This document shows positions 26,244-37,202 of a stretch of DNA of 64,000 bases, piece after piece. The stretch is from the NCBI RefSeq assembly GCF_001667735.1, contig NZ_LZJN01000130.1, forward strand, positions 1-64,000, written 5' to 3'. This DNA comes from Mycobacterium sp. E183 (GTDB lineage Bacteria > Actinomycetota > Actinomycetes > Mycobacteriales > Mycobacteriaceae). Each line of letters begins with the position of its first letter. Position 1 is the first letter of the stretch. Under the pieces are notes generated by a model, which was given only the letters and a program-made list of their open reading frames with translations, had not been told where the DNA came from and ran no database searches. A program made the position numbers and the translations under genes.

Positions 26244-27422
26244 TCAGCCCAGCACGTCGGAAATGGGCGCGCCGGCGGCGATCTTCGCGCGCACCTTCAT
26301 GACCTTGCCGGGCATCCCGCCGCCGACCACGCCCACGAGCACGCCGTCTCGCTCGTAGTAGGCCAGGAACTTGCGGCCGTCGTCCTCGACGAGGTGGACG
26401 GTGTCGGTGGCTTCCGGTTCGCCCAGGCACTGGATCTTGACGTCGTACTGGTCGCTCCAGAAGTACGGAACTACGACGACCGACGACGAGGAGTCCTGTC
26501 CAAGCATCGCGGGCACCACGACGCGGGTCTGGTCGGCGACGTTGCTCCAATGTTCCACGCGCGCTTGATGTCCCGTGGCGTCGCGCCAGGAGGCGACGTC
26601 GCCGAGCGCCCACACGTTGGGCGCGCTGGTCCGCCCGGCCCCGTCGCAGAGCACACCGTTGTCCACGGCGACGCCGCTGCCCTCGAGCCAACCGGTCGCT
26701 GGGTGCGACCCGATGCCGATGACCACCAGGTCGGCCGCCAGCTCGGTGCCGTCCGTCAGCAGCACCGTGTCCACCCGTCCGTCGCCGCGCACGTCGGCCA
26801 CCCCGACGCCGAGACGGACGTCCACCCCTTCGTCGCGGTGCAGGCGCGCGACCAGCTCGCCGATCCGCTCGCCGAGCACCGACGCCAGGGGCGTCGGCTG
26901 CGGCTCGACCAACACCACGTCCACGCCGAGGCTGCGCAGGCTGGCCGCGACCTCACAGCCGATGAATCCGGCGCCGATGACGACGGCGCGCCGCGCGGAG
27001 GACGCGTGCTCGCGCAGCGCCATGCTCTCGTCGAACGTGCGCAGGACCCGGATGCCCTCGAGATCCGGCAGCGTCGGGATGCGCCGCGGCACCAGGCCGG
27101 TCGCGATGACGAGTTCGTCGTAGCCGATCACGGACCCGTCGGCCAGCGTCACCGTCTGCGCCACGGTGTCCAGGGCGGTGGCCGCCGCGCCCAGCCGCAG
27201 GGTGATGTCGTTGTCGTCGTACCACTCCCGGGGCTTGAGGGCGACGTCGTCGACCTCCTTGCGCAGCACCTCTTTTGACAGCGGCGGGCGATCGTAGGGC
27301 AAATGCACCTCGTCGCTGACGATCGTGACGCGGCCGGCGTACTCCGCCCGGCGAAGTTGCTCGGCGGTCCGGGCGGCGGCCAGGCCGCCACCGACGATCA
27401 CTATTCCTTTGCTCGCGGTCAC
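26244..27422 (-). CDS. NAD(P)/FAD-dependent ferredoxin reductase (Rv0688-like)
   Basis: 392 residues. FAD motif IVIVGGGLAAARTAEQLRRA, LPYDRPPLSKEVL and a second nucleotide-binding motif (VVIGAGFIGCEVAASLRSLG) mark a rhodocoxin/putidaredoxin-reductase-like flavoprotein. NVWALGDVASW binds FAD near the C-terminus. It would pass electrons from NAD(P)H to a ferredoxin; no ferredoxin or P450 gene is adjacent. GTG start at 27422 without a clear Shine-Dalgarno. TATGAA six bases upstream could mean a leaderless transcript, but it is a weak -10. It lies 25 bases after the SDR stop on the same strand. Confidence 0.9.
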   Translation of the reverse strand: MTASKGIVIVGGGLAAARTAEQLRRAEYAGRVTIVSDEVHLPYDRPPLSKEVLRKEVDDVALKPREWYDDNDITLRLGAAATALDTVAQTVTLADGSVIGYDELVIATGLVPRRIPTLPDLEGIRVLRTFDESMALREHASSARRAVVIGAGFIGCEVAASLRSLGVDVVLVEPQPTPLASVLGERIGELVARLHRDEGVDVRLGVGVADVRGDGRVDTVLLTDGTELAADLVVIGIGSHPATGWLEGSGVAVDNGVLCDGAGRTSAPNVWALGDVASWRDATGHQARVEHWSNVADQTRVVVPAMLGQDSSSSVVVVPYFWSDQYDVKIQCLGEPEATDTVHLVEDDGRKFLAYYERDGVLVGVVGGGMPGKVMKVRAKIAAGAPISDVLG

Positions 27423-27447
27423 GTGGAGTTCATACCACGATCGCCGA

Positions 27448-28275
<828 letters not shown>

Positions 28276-28315
28276 CTAGCAGCGGAACTGAAACCTGTTC
28301 TAACTCGCCCGGCGG

Positions 28316-29152
28316 TCAGATTTCCGAGATGATCTGGGCCCGCCGGCTGTTGTATTCCTGGTCGGTCAGCGCGCCGCTGGCGCGCAGGGTCTCGAGCTCC
28401 TGGAGCCGCTGAGCGATCGACGGTTGCGGGGGCGTCACCACCGGTGCCGGCCCTCCGGCGGTGGCCGGCTGCGGCTGGGCGGCCGGCGCCTGTTGTTCGG
28501 CCGCCCGGCGCACCACCGCCTGGATCTGTTGGCGCAGCGCAGGGTTCGACCGGATGTCGACCATCCGGTTCAGCGGAACGTTGTTGGCCTTGAGGATCTG
28601 CAGGATCTCCATCAGCGGGCCGGCCTGGCCGCTCAGGTCGTAGGTCTTGTTGTCCTCGGCCACGGTGAACTGCGCGGGGACCAGGCCGTTGACCAAAGCG
28701 CTTCGCTCCCAGTCGATCCGGTACTCGTTGGTAGTCGGGTTGACCAGCACCACCAGCTTGCGGGCGGACAGGTTGCCGAGGCGGGTGACGCTGGCGATCA
28801 CCCGGTCTTCGCTGTCGAACGGCAGGAATCCGGGGCCCGCGATGTGCAGGTGCACCTTCACGACCTGCTGGTTGTTGATCCAGGTGCCCGTCTCGGTGAC
28901 CCCGGTGATCTGGGCCAGCGCCAGCACGCCGCTCTGCTCGAGCTCCGCGTTCTTGGCCGACGACTTCGCGCCGTAGTTGGCCAGTGCGAGCGCGATCAGC
29001 ACGTCGGCCACGGTGATGAGCAGGCCGGCGTAGAACATCCACTGCAGCAGGCTGCCGAACCCGAGGGTGAAGTAGACGACCAGGAAGATCGGCCCGACCA
29101 GGCCGCCACACAGCAAAACGATCAACTGTGCCTTGAGATAGCGCGCCAACAC
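28316..29152 (-). CDS. Membrane protein with C-terminal SHOCT domain (Rv0686-like)
   Basis: 278 residues. GTG at 29152 has AAGGAG six bases upstream, favoured over an upstream frame start at 29230. Two N-terminal membrane helices (AQLIVLLCGGLVGPIFLVVY; FYAGLLITVADVLIALALAN) precede a soluble domain, a Gln/Pro/Ala-rich linker and a SHOCT motif at the end (QRLQELETLRASGALTDQEY). SHOCT motifs occur at the ends of many unrelated proteins and may mediate oligomerisation. Function unknown. Lies between the SDR and PE genes on the same strand. Confidence 0.82.
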   Translation of the reverse strand: MLARYLKAQLIVLLCGGLVGPIFLVVYFTLGFGSLLQWMFYAGLLITVADVLIALALANYGAKSSAKNAELEQSGVLALAQITGVTETGTWINNQQVVKVHLHIAGPGFLPFDSEDRVIASVTRLGNLSARKLVVLVNPTTNEYRIDWERSALVNGLVPAQFTVAEDNKTYDLSGQAGPLMEILQILKANNVPLNRMVDIRSNPALRQQIQAVVRRAAEQQAPAAQPQPATAGGPAPVVTPPQPSIAQRLQELETLRASGALTDQEYNSRRAQIISEI

Positions 29153-29241
29153 GAGTGTCTCCTTACCCTTGCTGGGGATTTTCGTGCCAGGGTAGCTTCC
29201 GCGCTGTCGCCACGCGCGCCATACGCGCAAACCGGCGAGCG

Positions 29242-29997
29242 TCAGTCGATCTTGGGTATCACCGTCGGCGCCGGGCGCTCCGAAGACCCCGCGGGCGTCG
29301 CCCCGACGGGCGAATGCGCCGACACCATCTTGACCGGCGTGCCGGTCGACACCGGCATCGCGGGCGCCGCGGCGGCCTGCGGCGTCTCGACCTGCGCCGG
29401 CGCCGTCGCGAGCGGGTTCACCGGCGCCGGTGCCGGCGCCGCCGGCTGCGTCGCGGTGGCCGGGGTGTAGGCGGGGGTCACCATCCGCACCGGCGTCGCC
29501 GGTGTGGCGGCCGGGGCCATCGCCGCCGGCCCCGCGGTGGCGGCGGCCGCCGTCTGGCCGGCCTGCGCCTGCGCTCCCGCGAGCGCCGAAGCGGGGGCGA
29601 TCGCCGAGGCCACGGGTCCCGCGGGCACGCCCGGCGCCGACCCACCCGCGGCCGTCACCGCCGGCAACTGCGCGGCCATCGAAGCGGGCGCCGCCGCGCT
29701 CTGCAGGGGCGAGGTGTTGGCCGCCTCGGTGGCGAGATACTGCGCCGCGCCGCCGTTCATCAGCTGCACGAACTGCTGGTGGAACGCCGCGGCCTGCGCG
29801 CTGAGCGCCTGGTACACCTGGGAGTGCGCGCCGAACAGGGTCGCGATGCTGGCCGACACCTCGTCGGCACCCGGGGCCAGCACGTTCGACGTCGGACCCA
29901 GCGCCATCGTGTTGGCGGACGTGATCGTCCAGCCGATCCTGGCGAGGTCCGACGCCGCGGCGGCGACGTACTCAGGCGTCGTGAATACGAAGGACAT
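29242..29997 (-). CDS. PE-family protein with Ala/Pro-rich tail
   Basis: 251 residues. The N-terminal PE domain (MSFVFTTPEYVAAAASDLAR, Pro8-Glu9, ALGPTSNVLAPGADEVS) covers about 95 residues and carries a YxxxE secretion motif (Tyr87-Glu91, YLATE). The rest is low-complexity Ala/Pro/Thr. PE proteins are exported by ESX type VII systems, usually as PE-PPE pairs; no PPE gene is near, so the partner is unknown. GGGAGG precedes the ATG. It sits 128 bases downstream of tuf, beyond the terminator, where M. tuberculosis has no PE gene. Confidence 0.88.
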   Translation of the reverse strand: MSFVFTTPEYVAAAASDLARIGWTITSANTMALGPTSNVLAPGADEVSASIATLFGAHSQVYQALSAQAAAFHQQFVQLMNGGAAQYLATEAANTSPLQSAAAPASMAAQLPAVTAAGGSAPGVPAGPVASAIAPASALAGAQAQAGQTAAAATAGPAAMAPAATPATPVRMVTPAYTPATATQPAAPAPAPVNPLATAPAQVETPQAAAAPAMPVSTGTPVKMVSAHSPVGATPAGSSERPAPTVIPKID

Positions 29998-30075
29998 CTA
30001 ACCTCCCGGCCGTCTTCCCCCGACTCCCTTATCACGGAATCGTAGCGGAGCCGCCCGCATCAGGCCCGGTAAACG

Positions 30076-30117
30076 CATAAAGCCCGGATTGCCGCTTTCG
30101 GCAATCCGGGCTTTATG
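30076..30117 (-). terminator. Terminator of the rpsL-rpsG-fusA-tuf operon
   Basis: A perfect 19-bp stem (CATAAAGCCCGGATTGCCG and its complement) with a 4-base CTTT loop, 12 bases past the tuf stop. It is the strongest hairpin in the window and ends in an AU-rich base. Confidence 0.93.
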
Positions 30118-30128
30118 GCGAACTGGAC

Positions 30129-31319
<1,191 letters not shown>

Positions 31320-31428
31320 TTCGTTGTCCTCCTGGACTGTTGGTGCTCGTTAAAGCAGTGTTGGTGTTTTCAGTTGTGCCGCGCCCAAGGCTTTGCAATG
31401 ACCCGGCAAGATTACTCCGAGGGGATTT

Positions 31429-33534
31429 TTACTGACCCGTCGCCTTCGCGATGATCTCCTTCGACACGTTGGCCGGTACTTCGGCGTACGAGTCGAACAC
31501 CATGGAGTAGTTCGCCCGGCCTTGGGTCTTGGACCTCAGGTCGCCGACGTAGCCGAACATCTCCGACAGCGGCACGTGCGCCCTGACGACGCGTGCACCG
31601 CTCCGCTCCTCCATGGCCTGGATCTGGCCACGGCGGGAGTTCAGGTCGCCGATCACGTCGCCCATGTAGTCCTCGGGCGTGGTGACCTCGACGGCCATGA
31701 TCGGCTCCAGGATGACCGGTTGTGCTTGCTGCGCAGCCTTTTTCAGGACCTGCGAACCGGCGATCTTGAACGCCATCTCGGACGAGTCGACCTCGTGGAA
31801 GGCGCCGTCGAGCAGGGTGACCTTGAGGTTCACCAGCGGGTAGCCGGCCAGCACACCGTATTGCATGGCGTCCTGCGCCCCGGCGTCCACCGACGGGATG
31901 TACTCCCGGGGGATGCGGCCACCGGTGACCTTGTTCTCGAACTCGTAGGTCGCACCGTCCTCGCCGGTGAACGGCTCGAGGTTGATGATCACCTTCGCGA
32001 ACTGGCCCGAGCCACCCGTCTGCTTCTTGTGGGTGAACTCGACGTTGTTCGCGGCCCGCTTGATGGTCTCCTTGTAGGCCACCTGCGGCTTGCCGACGTT
32101 GGCCTCGACCTTGAACTCGCGACGCATGCGGTCCACCAGGATGTCCAGGTGCAGCTCGCCCATTCCGCCGATCACGGTCTGGCCGGTCTCCTGGTCCAGG
32201 TGCACCTTGAAGGTCGGGTCCTCCTCGGCGAGCTTCTGGATCGAGAGGCTCAGCTTCTCCTGGTCGCTCTTGGTCTTGGGCTCGATGGCCACCTCGATGA
32301 CCGGGTCCGGGAAGGTCATCGACTCGAGGACGACCTGGTCGTTCGGGTCGCACAGGGTGTCGCCCGTGGTGGTGTCCTTCAGGCCGATCACGGCGTAGAT
32401 GTGACCCGCCGACGCGGTCTCCACCGGGTTCTCCTTGTTGGAGTGCATCTGGAACAGCTTGCCCAGCCGCTCCTTCTTGCCCTTGGTGGCGTTGATGACC
32501 TGGCTGCCGGAGTCGACCTTGCCCGAGTAGACCCGGACGTAGGTCAGCTTGCCGAAGAACGGGTGCGTGGCCACCTTGAACGCCAGCGCGGCGAACGGCT
32601 CGTCGGTCGACGGCTTGCGGATGACCTCGACGTCCTCCTTGCCCGGCGCGTGGCCGACGGCCGGCGGCACGTCCAGCGGCGAGGGCAGGTAGTCGATGAC
32701 CGCGTCCAGCATCGGCTGGACGCCCTTGTTCTTGAACGCGCTGCCGCACAGGACGGGGTAGGCCTCCGAGCTGATGGTCAGCTTGCGGATGGCGCCCTTG
32801 ATCTCCTCGACGGTGAGCTCCTCACCACCCAGGTACTTGTCCAGTAGCGCCTCGTCCGTCTCGGCGACGGCCTCGAGCAGCTTGGTGCGGTACTCGTCGG
32901 CCTTCTCCTGCAGGTCGGCCGGGATGTCGACGACGTCGTACTTCTCGCCGAGCTTGGCCTCGGCGCTCCACACCTTGGCCTTCATCTCGACCAGGTCGAC
33001 AACGCCCTCGAAGTCACCCTCGGAGCCGACGGGCAGCTGGATCGGGATGACGTTGGCGCCCAGGCGCTCCTCCATGGTGCGCACGGAGAAGTAGAAGTCG
33101 GCGCCGATCTTGTCCATCTTGTTGACGAAACAGATCCGCGGAACGTCGTACTTGTCGGCCTGGCGCCACACCTGCTCGGACTGCGGCTCGACACCCTCCT
33201 TGCCGTCGAAGACGGCGACGGCACCGTCGAGCACGCGCAGGCTGCGCTCCACCTCGACGGTGAAGTCGACGTGGCCCGGGGTGTCGATGATGTTGATCTG
33301 GTTGTCGTTCCAGAAGCAGGTGGTAGCCGCGGAGGTGATGGTGATCCCCCGCTCCTGCTCCTGCTCCATCCAGTCCATGGTGGCGGCGCCGTCGTGCACC
33401 TCACCGATCTTGTAGCTGATACCGGTGTAGTAGAGGATGCGCTCGGTCGTCGTCGTCTTGCCGGCGTCGATGTGCGCCATGATGCCGATGTTGCGGACCT
33501 TGGTCAGGTCGGTCAGCACGTCCTTCTGTGCCAC
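31429..33534 (-). CDS. fusA: Elongation factor G
   Basis: 701 residues. GTG start; GTPase motifs [36 protein letters not shown] and [10 protein letters not shown]; domain IV and V blocks near [20 protein letters not shown]. Catalyses translocation. Located 69 bases downstream of rpsG. Confidence 0.99.
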   Translation of the reverse strand: MAQKDVLTDLTKVRNIGIMAHIDAGKTTTTERILYYTGISYKIGEVHDGAATMDWMEQEQERGITITSAATTCFWNDNQINIIDTPGHVDFTVEVERSLRVLDGAVAVFDGKEGVEPQSEQVWRQADKYDVPRICFVNKMDKIGADFYFSVRTMEERLGANVIPIQLPVGSEGDFEGVVDLVEMKAKVWSAEAKLGEKYDVVDIPADLQEKADEYRTKLLEAVAETDEALLDKYLGGEELTVEEIKGAIRKLTISSEAYPVLCGSAFKNKGVQPMLDAVIDYLPSPLDVPPAVGHAPGKEDVEVIRKPSTDEPFAALAFKVATHPFFGKLTYVRVYSGKVDSGSQVINATKGKKERLGKLFQMHSNKENPVETASAGHIYAVIGLKDTTTGDTLCDPNDQVVLESMTFPDPVIEVAIEPKTKSDQEKLSLSIQKLAEEDPTFKVHLDQETGQTVIGGMGELHLDILVDRMRREFKVEANVGKPQVAYKETIKRAANNVEFTHKKQTGGSGQFAKVIINLEPFTGEDGATYEFENKVTGGRIPREYIPSVDAGAQDAMQYGVLAGYPLVNLKVTLLDGAFHEVDSSEMAFKIAGSQVLKKAAQQAQPVILEPIMAVEVTTPEDYMGDVIGDLNSRRGQIQAMEERSGARVVRAHVPLSEMFGYVGDLRSKTQGRANYSMVFDSYAEVPANVSKEIIAKATGQ

Positions 33535-33603
33535 AGAAGTCTTCCCACTCTTTCGATTGCTTGGTTCGCTGTCTTGTTTGCGCCGGCCCCGTCGCCGGCT
33601 AGA

Positions 33604-34074
33604 TCACCAGCGATAGTGCGCGAAGGCGCGGTTGGCCTCGGCCATCTTGTGGGTGTCCTCGCGTCGCTTGACGGCGGCACCCAGGCCGTTGCTGGCGTCC
33701 AGGATCTCGTTCGCCAGCCGCTCGACCATGGTCTTCTCGCGACGCTGCTTGGAGAAGCTGACCAGCCAACGCAGGGCCAGCGTCACCGAGCGGTCCGGTC
33801 GCACCTCGACCGGAACCTGATACGTCGCACCACCGACGCGGCGACTCCGCACCTCGAGGGAAGGCTTGACGTTGTCCATGGCGCGCTTGAGAGTGATCAC
33901 CGGGTCGGTGCCGGTCTTCTCACGAGCTTGTTCGAGCGCACCATAAACAATGCGTTCGGCCAGCGATTTCTTCCCGTCCAGCAGGACTTTGTTGACGAGC
34001 TGCGTGACGAGCTGCGAACCGTAGACCGGGTCGTTGACCAGCGGACGCTTGGGCGCGGGCCCCTTGCGCGGCAT
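33604..34074 (-). CDS. rpsG: 30S ribosomal protein S7
   Basis: 156 residues from [40 protein letters not shown] and AFAHYRW are S7 hallmarks. Organises the 30S head. The ATG overlaps the rpsL stop by one base (TAATG). Confidence 0.98.
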   Translation of the reverse strand: MPRKGPAPKRPLVNDPVYGSQLVTQLVNKVLLDGKKSLAERIVYGALEQAREKTGTDPVITLKRAMDNVKPSLEVRSRRVGGATYQVPVEVRPDRSVTLALRWLVSFSKQRREKTMVERLANEILDASNGLGAAVKRREDTHKMAEANRAFAHYRW

Positions 34075-34448
34075 TAGCTCTTCTCCTTCTTGGCGCCGTA
34101 ACGGCTGCGGGCCTGCTTGCGGTTCTTGACGCCCTGGGTGTCGAGCGAACCGCGGATGATTTTGTAGCGCACGCCGGGCAGGTCCTTGACTCGGCCACCA
34201 CGCACCAGCACCATCGAGTGTTCCTGGAGGTTGTGGCCCTCGCCCGGGATGTAGGCGGTGACCTCGACCTGGCTCGTCAGCTTCACGCGCGCGACCTTCC
34301 GAAGCGCCGAGTTCGGCTTCTTCGGGGTGGTGGTGTACACGCGAGTGCATACGCCACGGCGCTGCGGGCTGCCCTTCAGGGCCGCGGTCTTGACCTTGGC
34401 GATCTTGTCGCGGCGACCCTTGCGGACCAGCTGCTGAATGGTTGGCAT
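34074..34448 (-). CDS. rpsL: 30S ribosomal protein S12
   Basis: 124 residues. [30 protein letters not shown] and [19 protein letters not shown]. Lys43 and Lys88 are both present, the streptomycin-susceptible state in mycobacteria. First gene of the str operon, preceded by AGGAGGCTTT-type leader bases on the opposite reading (CCTCCTAG before the ATG). Confidence 0.99.
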
Positions 34449-34656
34449 CTAGGAGGCTTTCTGTGTTCGTGTTGGGCGTCTGTCGGCGGTTCTCAAGTCT
34501 TCGTACTGCAGTTATGCCCGGTCGCACTACCCCGCGGCCGGGTGTGTCGCACGCGTTGCGCACCGGAGGACGATCCGATGCATCGTGGACATGCGAATTC
34601 GCCCGGCATCCACTTCCTTACGGTTAGGCGCCGTAAGCCGCCAGGCACGAGCCTCC

Positions 34657-34686
34657 ACAATACCCGCCGCCGGTCTTGCAGGTCAA
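34657..34686 (-). promoter_or_regulatory. Predicted sigma-A promoter of the rpsL operon
   Basis: On the minus strand TTGACC (34686-34681), 18-base spacer, TATTGT (34662-34657). The start would be near 34650, giving a 200-base leader. A 7-bp hairpin (CTTACGG/CCGTAAG, 34617-34637) lies early in that leader. The same -10 hexamer precedes rpoB. The rest of 34449-34717 shows no gene. Confidence 0.65.
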
Positions 34687-34717
34687 AGCGGCGGTCAAAC
34701 CCCGGACACCGTCGAAG

Positions 34718-35362
34718 CTAGCCCCTGACGCCGTCGTGGGTGACGCGCCGCTCCAGACCCGCCGCCAGGCGCAGCACCATGTCCGAAAACAGCGCGTCGG
34801 TGTCGATGTCGTCCATGACACCGGTCATCTCCAGCAGCACGAAGCCGTGCAGCGCGGACCAGAACTCCAGCGCCGCGTGGAAGGCCTCGTCGCCGTCGAG
34901 CCCGTAGGAGGACAGCACCGCGATCACCGGCGCGGCCGCGCCCCGGGTGGCCGCCGTGTACTCCGGGTCGTCGCCGCCCAGCGGCATCCGGGTGAATGCC
35001 GAGTAGCGGCCGGGGTGGTGATGCGCATAGCTGCGGTAGGCGCCCGCCATGACGAGCACCGCGTCGTCGCGGGCGCGGCCCTCGCCGACCCGGTTCAGCA
35101 TCGTGATGATGTCGTCGATGACGCGGATCCGCACCGCCCGGCGCAGGTCCTCCAGGCTGTCCACGTGGTTGTACAGCGACGGCCCCTTGGTGCCCAGCTG
35201 CGTCGCCAGCGCGTTGATGGTGAGGGCGTCCCAGCCCTCCCGGTCCAGGAAGGTCAGCGCGCCGTCGATGATGCCCTCGCGGCTCAGCTTGGCCGGGCGG
35301 GAGCCGGCCCTCCCCCCGCGCGGGCGCCCGGCCGCCGTCGGCGTTTCGGGCTGAGCTGCCAT
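34718..35362 (-). CDS. TetR-family regulator (Rv0681-like)
   Basis: 214 residues. Basic N-terminus (GRPRGGRAGSRPAKLSREGI), then helix-turn-helix TINALATQLGTKGPSLYNHVDS and a C-terminal domain with FHAALEFWSALHGFVLLEMT, common in one TetR_C group. A palindrome 34 bases before its start suggests autoregulation. Its target genes are not evident; divergent to it are the DUF3060 genes. Confidence 0.9.
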   Translation of the reverse strand: MAAQPETPTAAGRPRGGRAGSRPAKLSREGIIDGALTFLDREGWDALTINALATQLGTKGPSLYNHVDSLEDLRRAVRIRVIDDIITMLNRVGEGRARDDAVLVMAGAYRSYAHHHPGRYSAFTRMPLGGDDPEYTAATRGAAAPVIAVLSSYGLDGDEAFHAALEFWSALHGFVLLEMTGVMDDIDTDALFSDMVLRLAAGLERRVTHDGVRG

Positions 35363-35395
35363 GGCGGGGCCCTTCGCTCGGGATGTTCGGGGTGC

Positions 35396-35416
35396 TTAAC
35401 TAATGACTCTAGTTGA
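35396..35416. promoter_or_regulatory. Palindromic operator candidate upstream of the Rv0681-like tetR
   Basis: TTAACTA, 7-base spacer, TAGTTGA: six of seven arm positions are complementary. It lies between the divergent tetR (start 35362) and the DUF3060 gene (start 35500), where a TetR operator is expected. Confidence 0.5.
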
Positions 35417-35499
35417 CGCCGGTCGCGAAACTATTTCAGCCACGGCCGGATGGACGTAATCTCAGTCCAGCTGATCACCCGTCACCAAGGGGGCCCGCA

Positions 35500-35868
35500 G
35501 TGCACTGGACAACCGTCGCCGGGTCGCTGGCTACCTGTGTCATCACCGTCGCCGCCACCCCCGCCCCCGCGGCGCACGCCAAGAACGGCGACACCCACGT
35601 CGTCGGCCAGGGCATCCAGCAGACGCTGGACTGCAACGACGCCACGCTGTTCGTCAACGGCTCCTTCAACAACGTCACGGCGCTGGGCAACTGCTACGCG
35701 GTGACGGTGATGGGCTCGTCCAACACCGTCGTCGCCGATTCCGTCTCGCACGACATCACCGTCTACGGCTACGACCAGACCGTGTTCTTCCACAACGGCG
35801 CGCCGGTCCTGTGGGACCGCGGCCGCGAACTGGGCATGACCAACCGGCTCCAGCAAGTGCCCGGCTAG
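35500..35868 (+). CDS. Secreted DUF3060 protein (Rv0680c-like)
   Basis: 122 residues from GTG 35500, with AAGGGGG upstream. The signal peptide (MHWTTVAGSLATCVITVAAT, cleavage near AHA) is followed by a domain of short Asn/Thr/Val repeats (LDCNDATLFVNGSFNNVTAL, VTVMGSSNTVV) typical of DUF3060, probably a beta-solenoid-like fold. Two cysteines could form a disulfide. Function unknown. Tandem with a second DUF3060 gene 45 bases downstream. Confidence 0.82.
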   Translation: MHWTTVAGSLATCVITVAATPAPAAHAKNGDTHVVGQGIQQTLDCNDATLFVNGSFNNVTALGNCYAVTVMGSSNTVVADSVSHDITVYGYDQTVFFHNGAPVLWDRGRELGMTNRLQQVPG

Positions 35869-35913
35869 GCCCGACACGACGTCACCATCCAACTTCAGGG
35901 GAATCGAGGAACA

Positions 35914-36402
35914 TTGTCCGCCCGCATCTTTGACCGCCCCTCGGGGCTGATCGCGCTCACCGTGGCCCCGGCGCTCGCGGCCGTGTTGGTGGCCGGCTGC
36001 AGCTCGACGGCCAACCCGCCCGGCGGTTCCAGCACGACGACCAAGAGCAGCCCGACGACGACGACAAGCGCCGGGGCGGCCACCACCACCAAGTCGGGCG
36101 GGGCCAGCACCACCGCGTCGGTCGAGATCGGCAACACGCTCACCTACGGGTCGATGGGGACCACCGCGACGCTTGACTGCGCCAGCGGCAAGTCGCTGAA
36201 CGTGGGCGGCTCGGACAACACCCTCACCATCACCGGCTCCTGCGCGACGGTGACCGTCGGCGGCGCGAGCAACAAGATCACCCTGGACAAGGTCGACACG
36301 CGGATCAGCGTGATCGGATTCAACAACACCATCACCTACAAGGACGGTGAGCCCAAGGTGGACAACCTCGGGTCGGGCAACACGATCACCAAGGGCGGCT
36401 GA
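35914..36402 (+). CDS. Thr-rich DUF3060 lipoprotein (Rv0679c-like)
   Basis: 162 residues from TTG 35914 with GAGGA upstream. Signal peptide with lipobox VAGC (LAAVLVAGCSSTANPPGG), then a long Thr/Ser linker (TTTKSSPTTTTSAG), probably exposed and perhaps glycosylated. The DUF3060 domain follows (LDCASGKSLNVGGSDNTLTI, TVGGASNKITLDKV). Likely co-transcribed with the preceding secreted paralogue. Function unknown. Confidence 0.85.
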   Translation: MSARIFDRPSGLIALTVAPALAAVLVAGCSSTANPPGGSSTTTKSSPTTTTSAGAATTTKSGGASTTASVEIGNTLTYGSMGTTATLDCASGKSLNVGGSDNTLTITGSCATVTVGGASNKITLDKVDTRISVIGFNNTITYKDGEPKVDNLGSGNTITKGG

Positions 36403-36490
36403 CGGTAGTCGTTCCCTGACAGGGGCATTCGCCGTGAGGCGAGCGTTTTGATTGGGGCATATGATGATCCCGGCAGAACGGAATCCAGCC

Positions 36491-37201
36491 ATGCTCACCC
36501 GCACCACCATCCGCGCCGGCGCACTGGTCACGGCGATCGTGGTGCTGACCGGCGTCGTGATGCTTCCCCACGAGGTGGCGGCGGCCGACCCGACCGACGA
36601 CCAGTTCGTATCACTGCTCGACCAAAAGGGAATCCCCGCGCTGGACAACATTCCCAGCCTCATCGGCACGGCACACCGGATCTGCCGCCAACTCGATGGC
36701 GGGATGCCGGTCGACGGCGTAGTCGACGACCTGAGGGAACGGGCCTTCAAAGCCAATCCGGGCGGCGGCCAGTACCCCGCCGATCGCGTGGCGCGCACCA
36801 TCGCCCGATTCATCTCTGCTTCGGTCGAGGCCTATTGCCCGAACAACCAGCCGAAGATCGCTTCGCTGCAGGGCGTGGCCAATCGCGGACCCGGTTCGAG
36901 CGAACCAACCGCCCAACCGGCCGGGGTTCGGCTGGCGTCGTACGGACCGTTGCCCGCGGGGGAAACCGCGCAGCCGGACCCGCCGCAACTTCCGCCGCCG
37001 CCCGCCCCGACGGCCCAGATCCTGGCGCCGCCCCCGCCCGTCGCGGCCCCGTCGCCGCGGCCGCAAGCGCCCGCACCGGCGCAAGAGCCACAACCGGGAC
37101 CGCAGCAGGGACCGACGGTGGCTCCCGCACCGGGTGGCCCTCCCGGCGCCGGCGGTGACACCCCTCCCACGCCGCCCGGCAGGGTGCGGCTCGCGCCGTA
37201 G
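36491..37201 (+). CDS. Secreted DUF732 protein with proline-rich tail
   Basis: 236 residues from ATG 36491 (signal peptide MLTRTTIRAGALVTAIVVLT, cleavage near AAA). Starts at 36461/36464 would add about ten residues; GGGG precedes those. The DUF732 domain (DDQFVSLLDQKGIPALDNIP, AHRICRQLDGGMPVDGVV) covers about 90 residues with two Cys. The last 110 residues are Pro/Ala/Gln-rich, like a cell-wall-spanning region. It sits where M. tuberculosis has mmpL5-mmpS5-Rv0678, and its stop overlaps none of its neighbours (convergent with echA5, 1-base gap). Confidence 0.8.
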   Translation: MLTRTTIRAGALVTAIVVLTGVVMLPHEVAAADPTDDQFVSLLDQKGIPALDNIPSLIGTAHRICRQLDGGMPVDGVVDDLRERAFKANPGGGQYPADRVARTIARFISASVEAYCPNNQPKIASLQGVANRGPGSSEPTAQPAGVRLASYGPLPAGETAQPDPPQLPPPPAPTAQILAPPPPVAAPSPRPQAPAPAQEPQPGPQQGPTVAPAPGGPPGAGGDTPPTPPGRVRLAP

Positions 37202-37202
37202 G

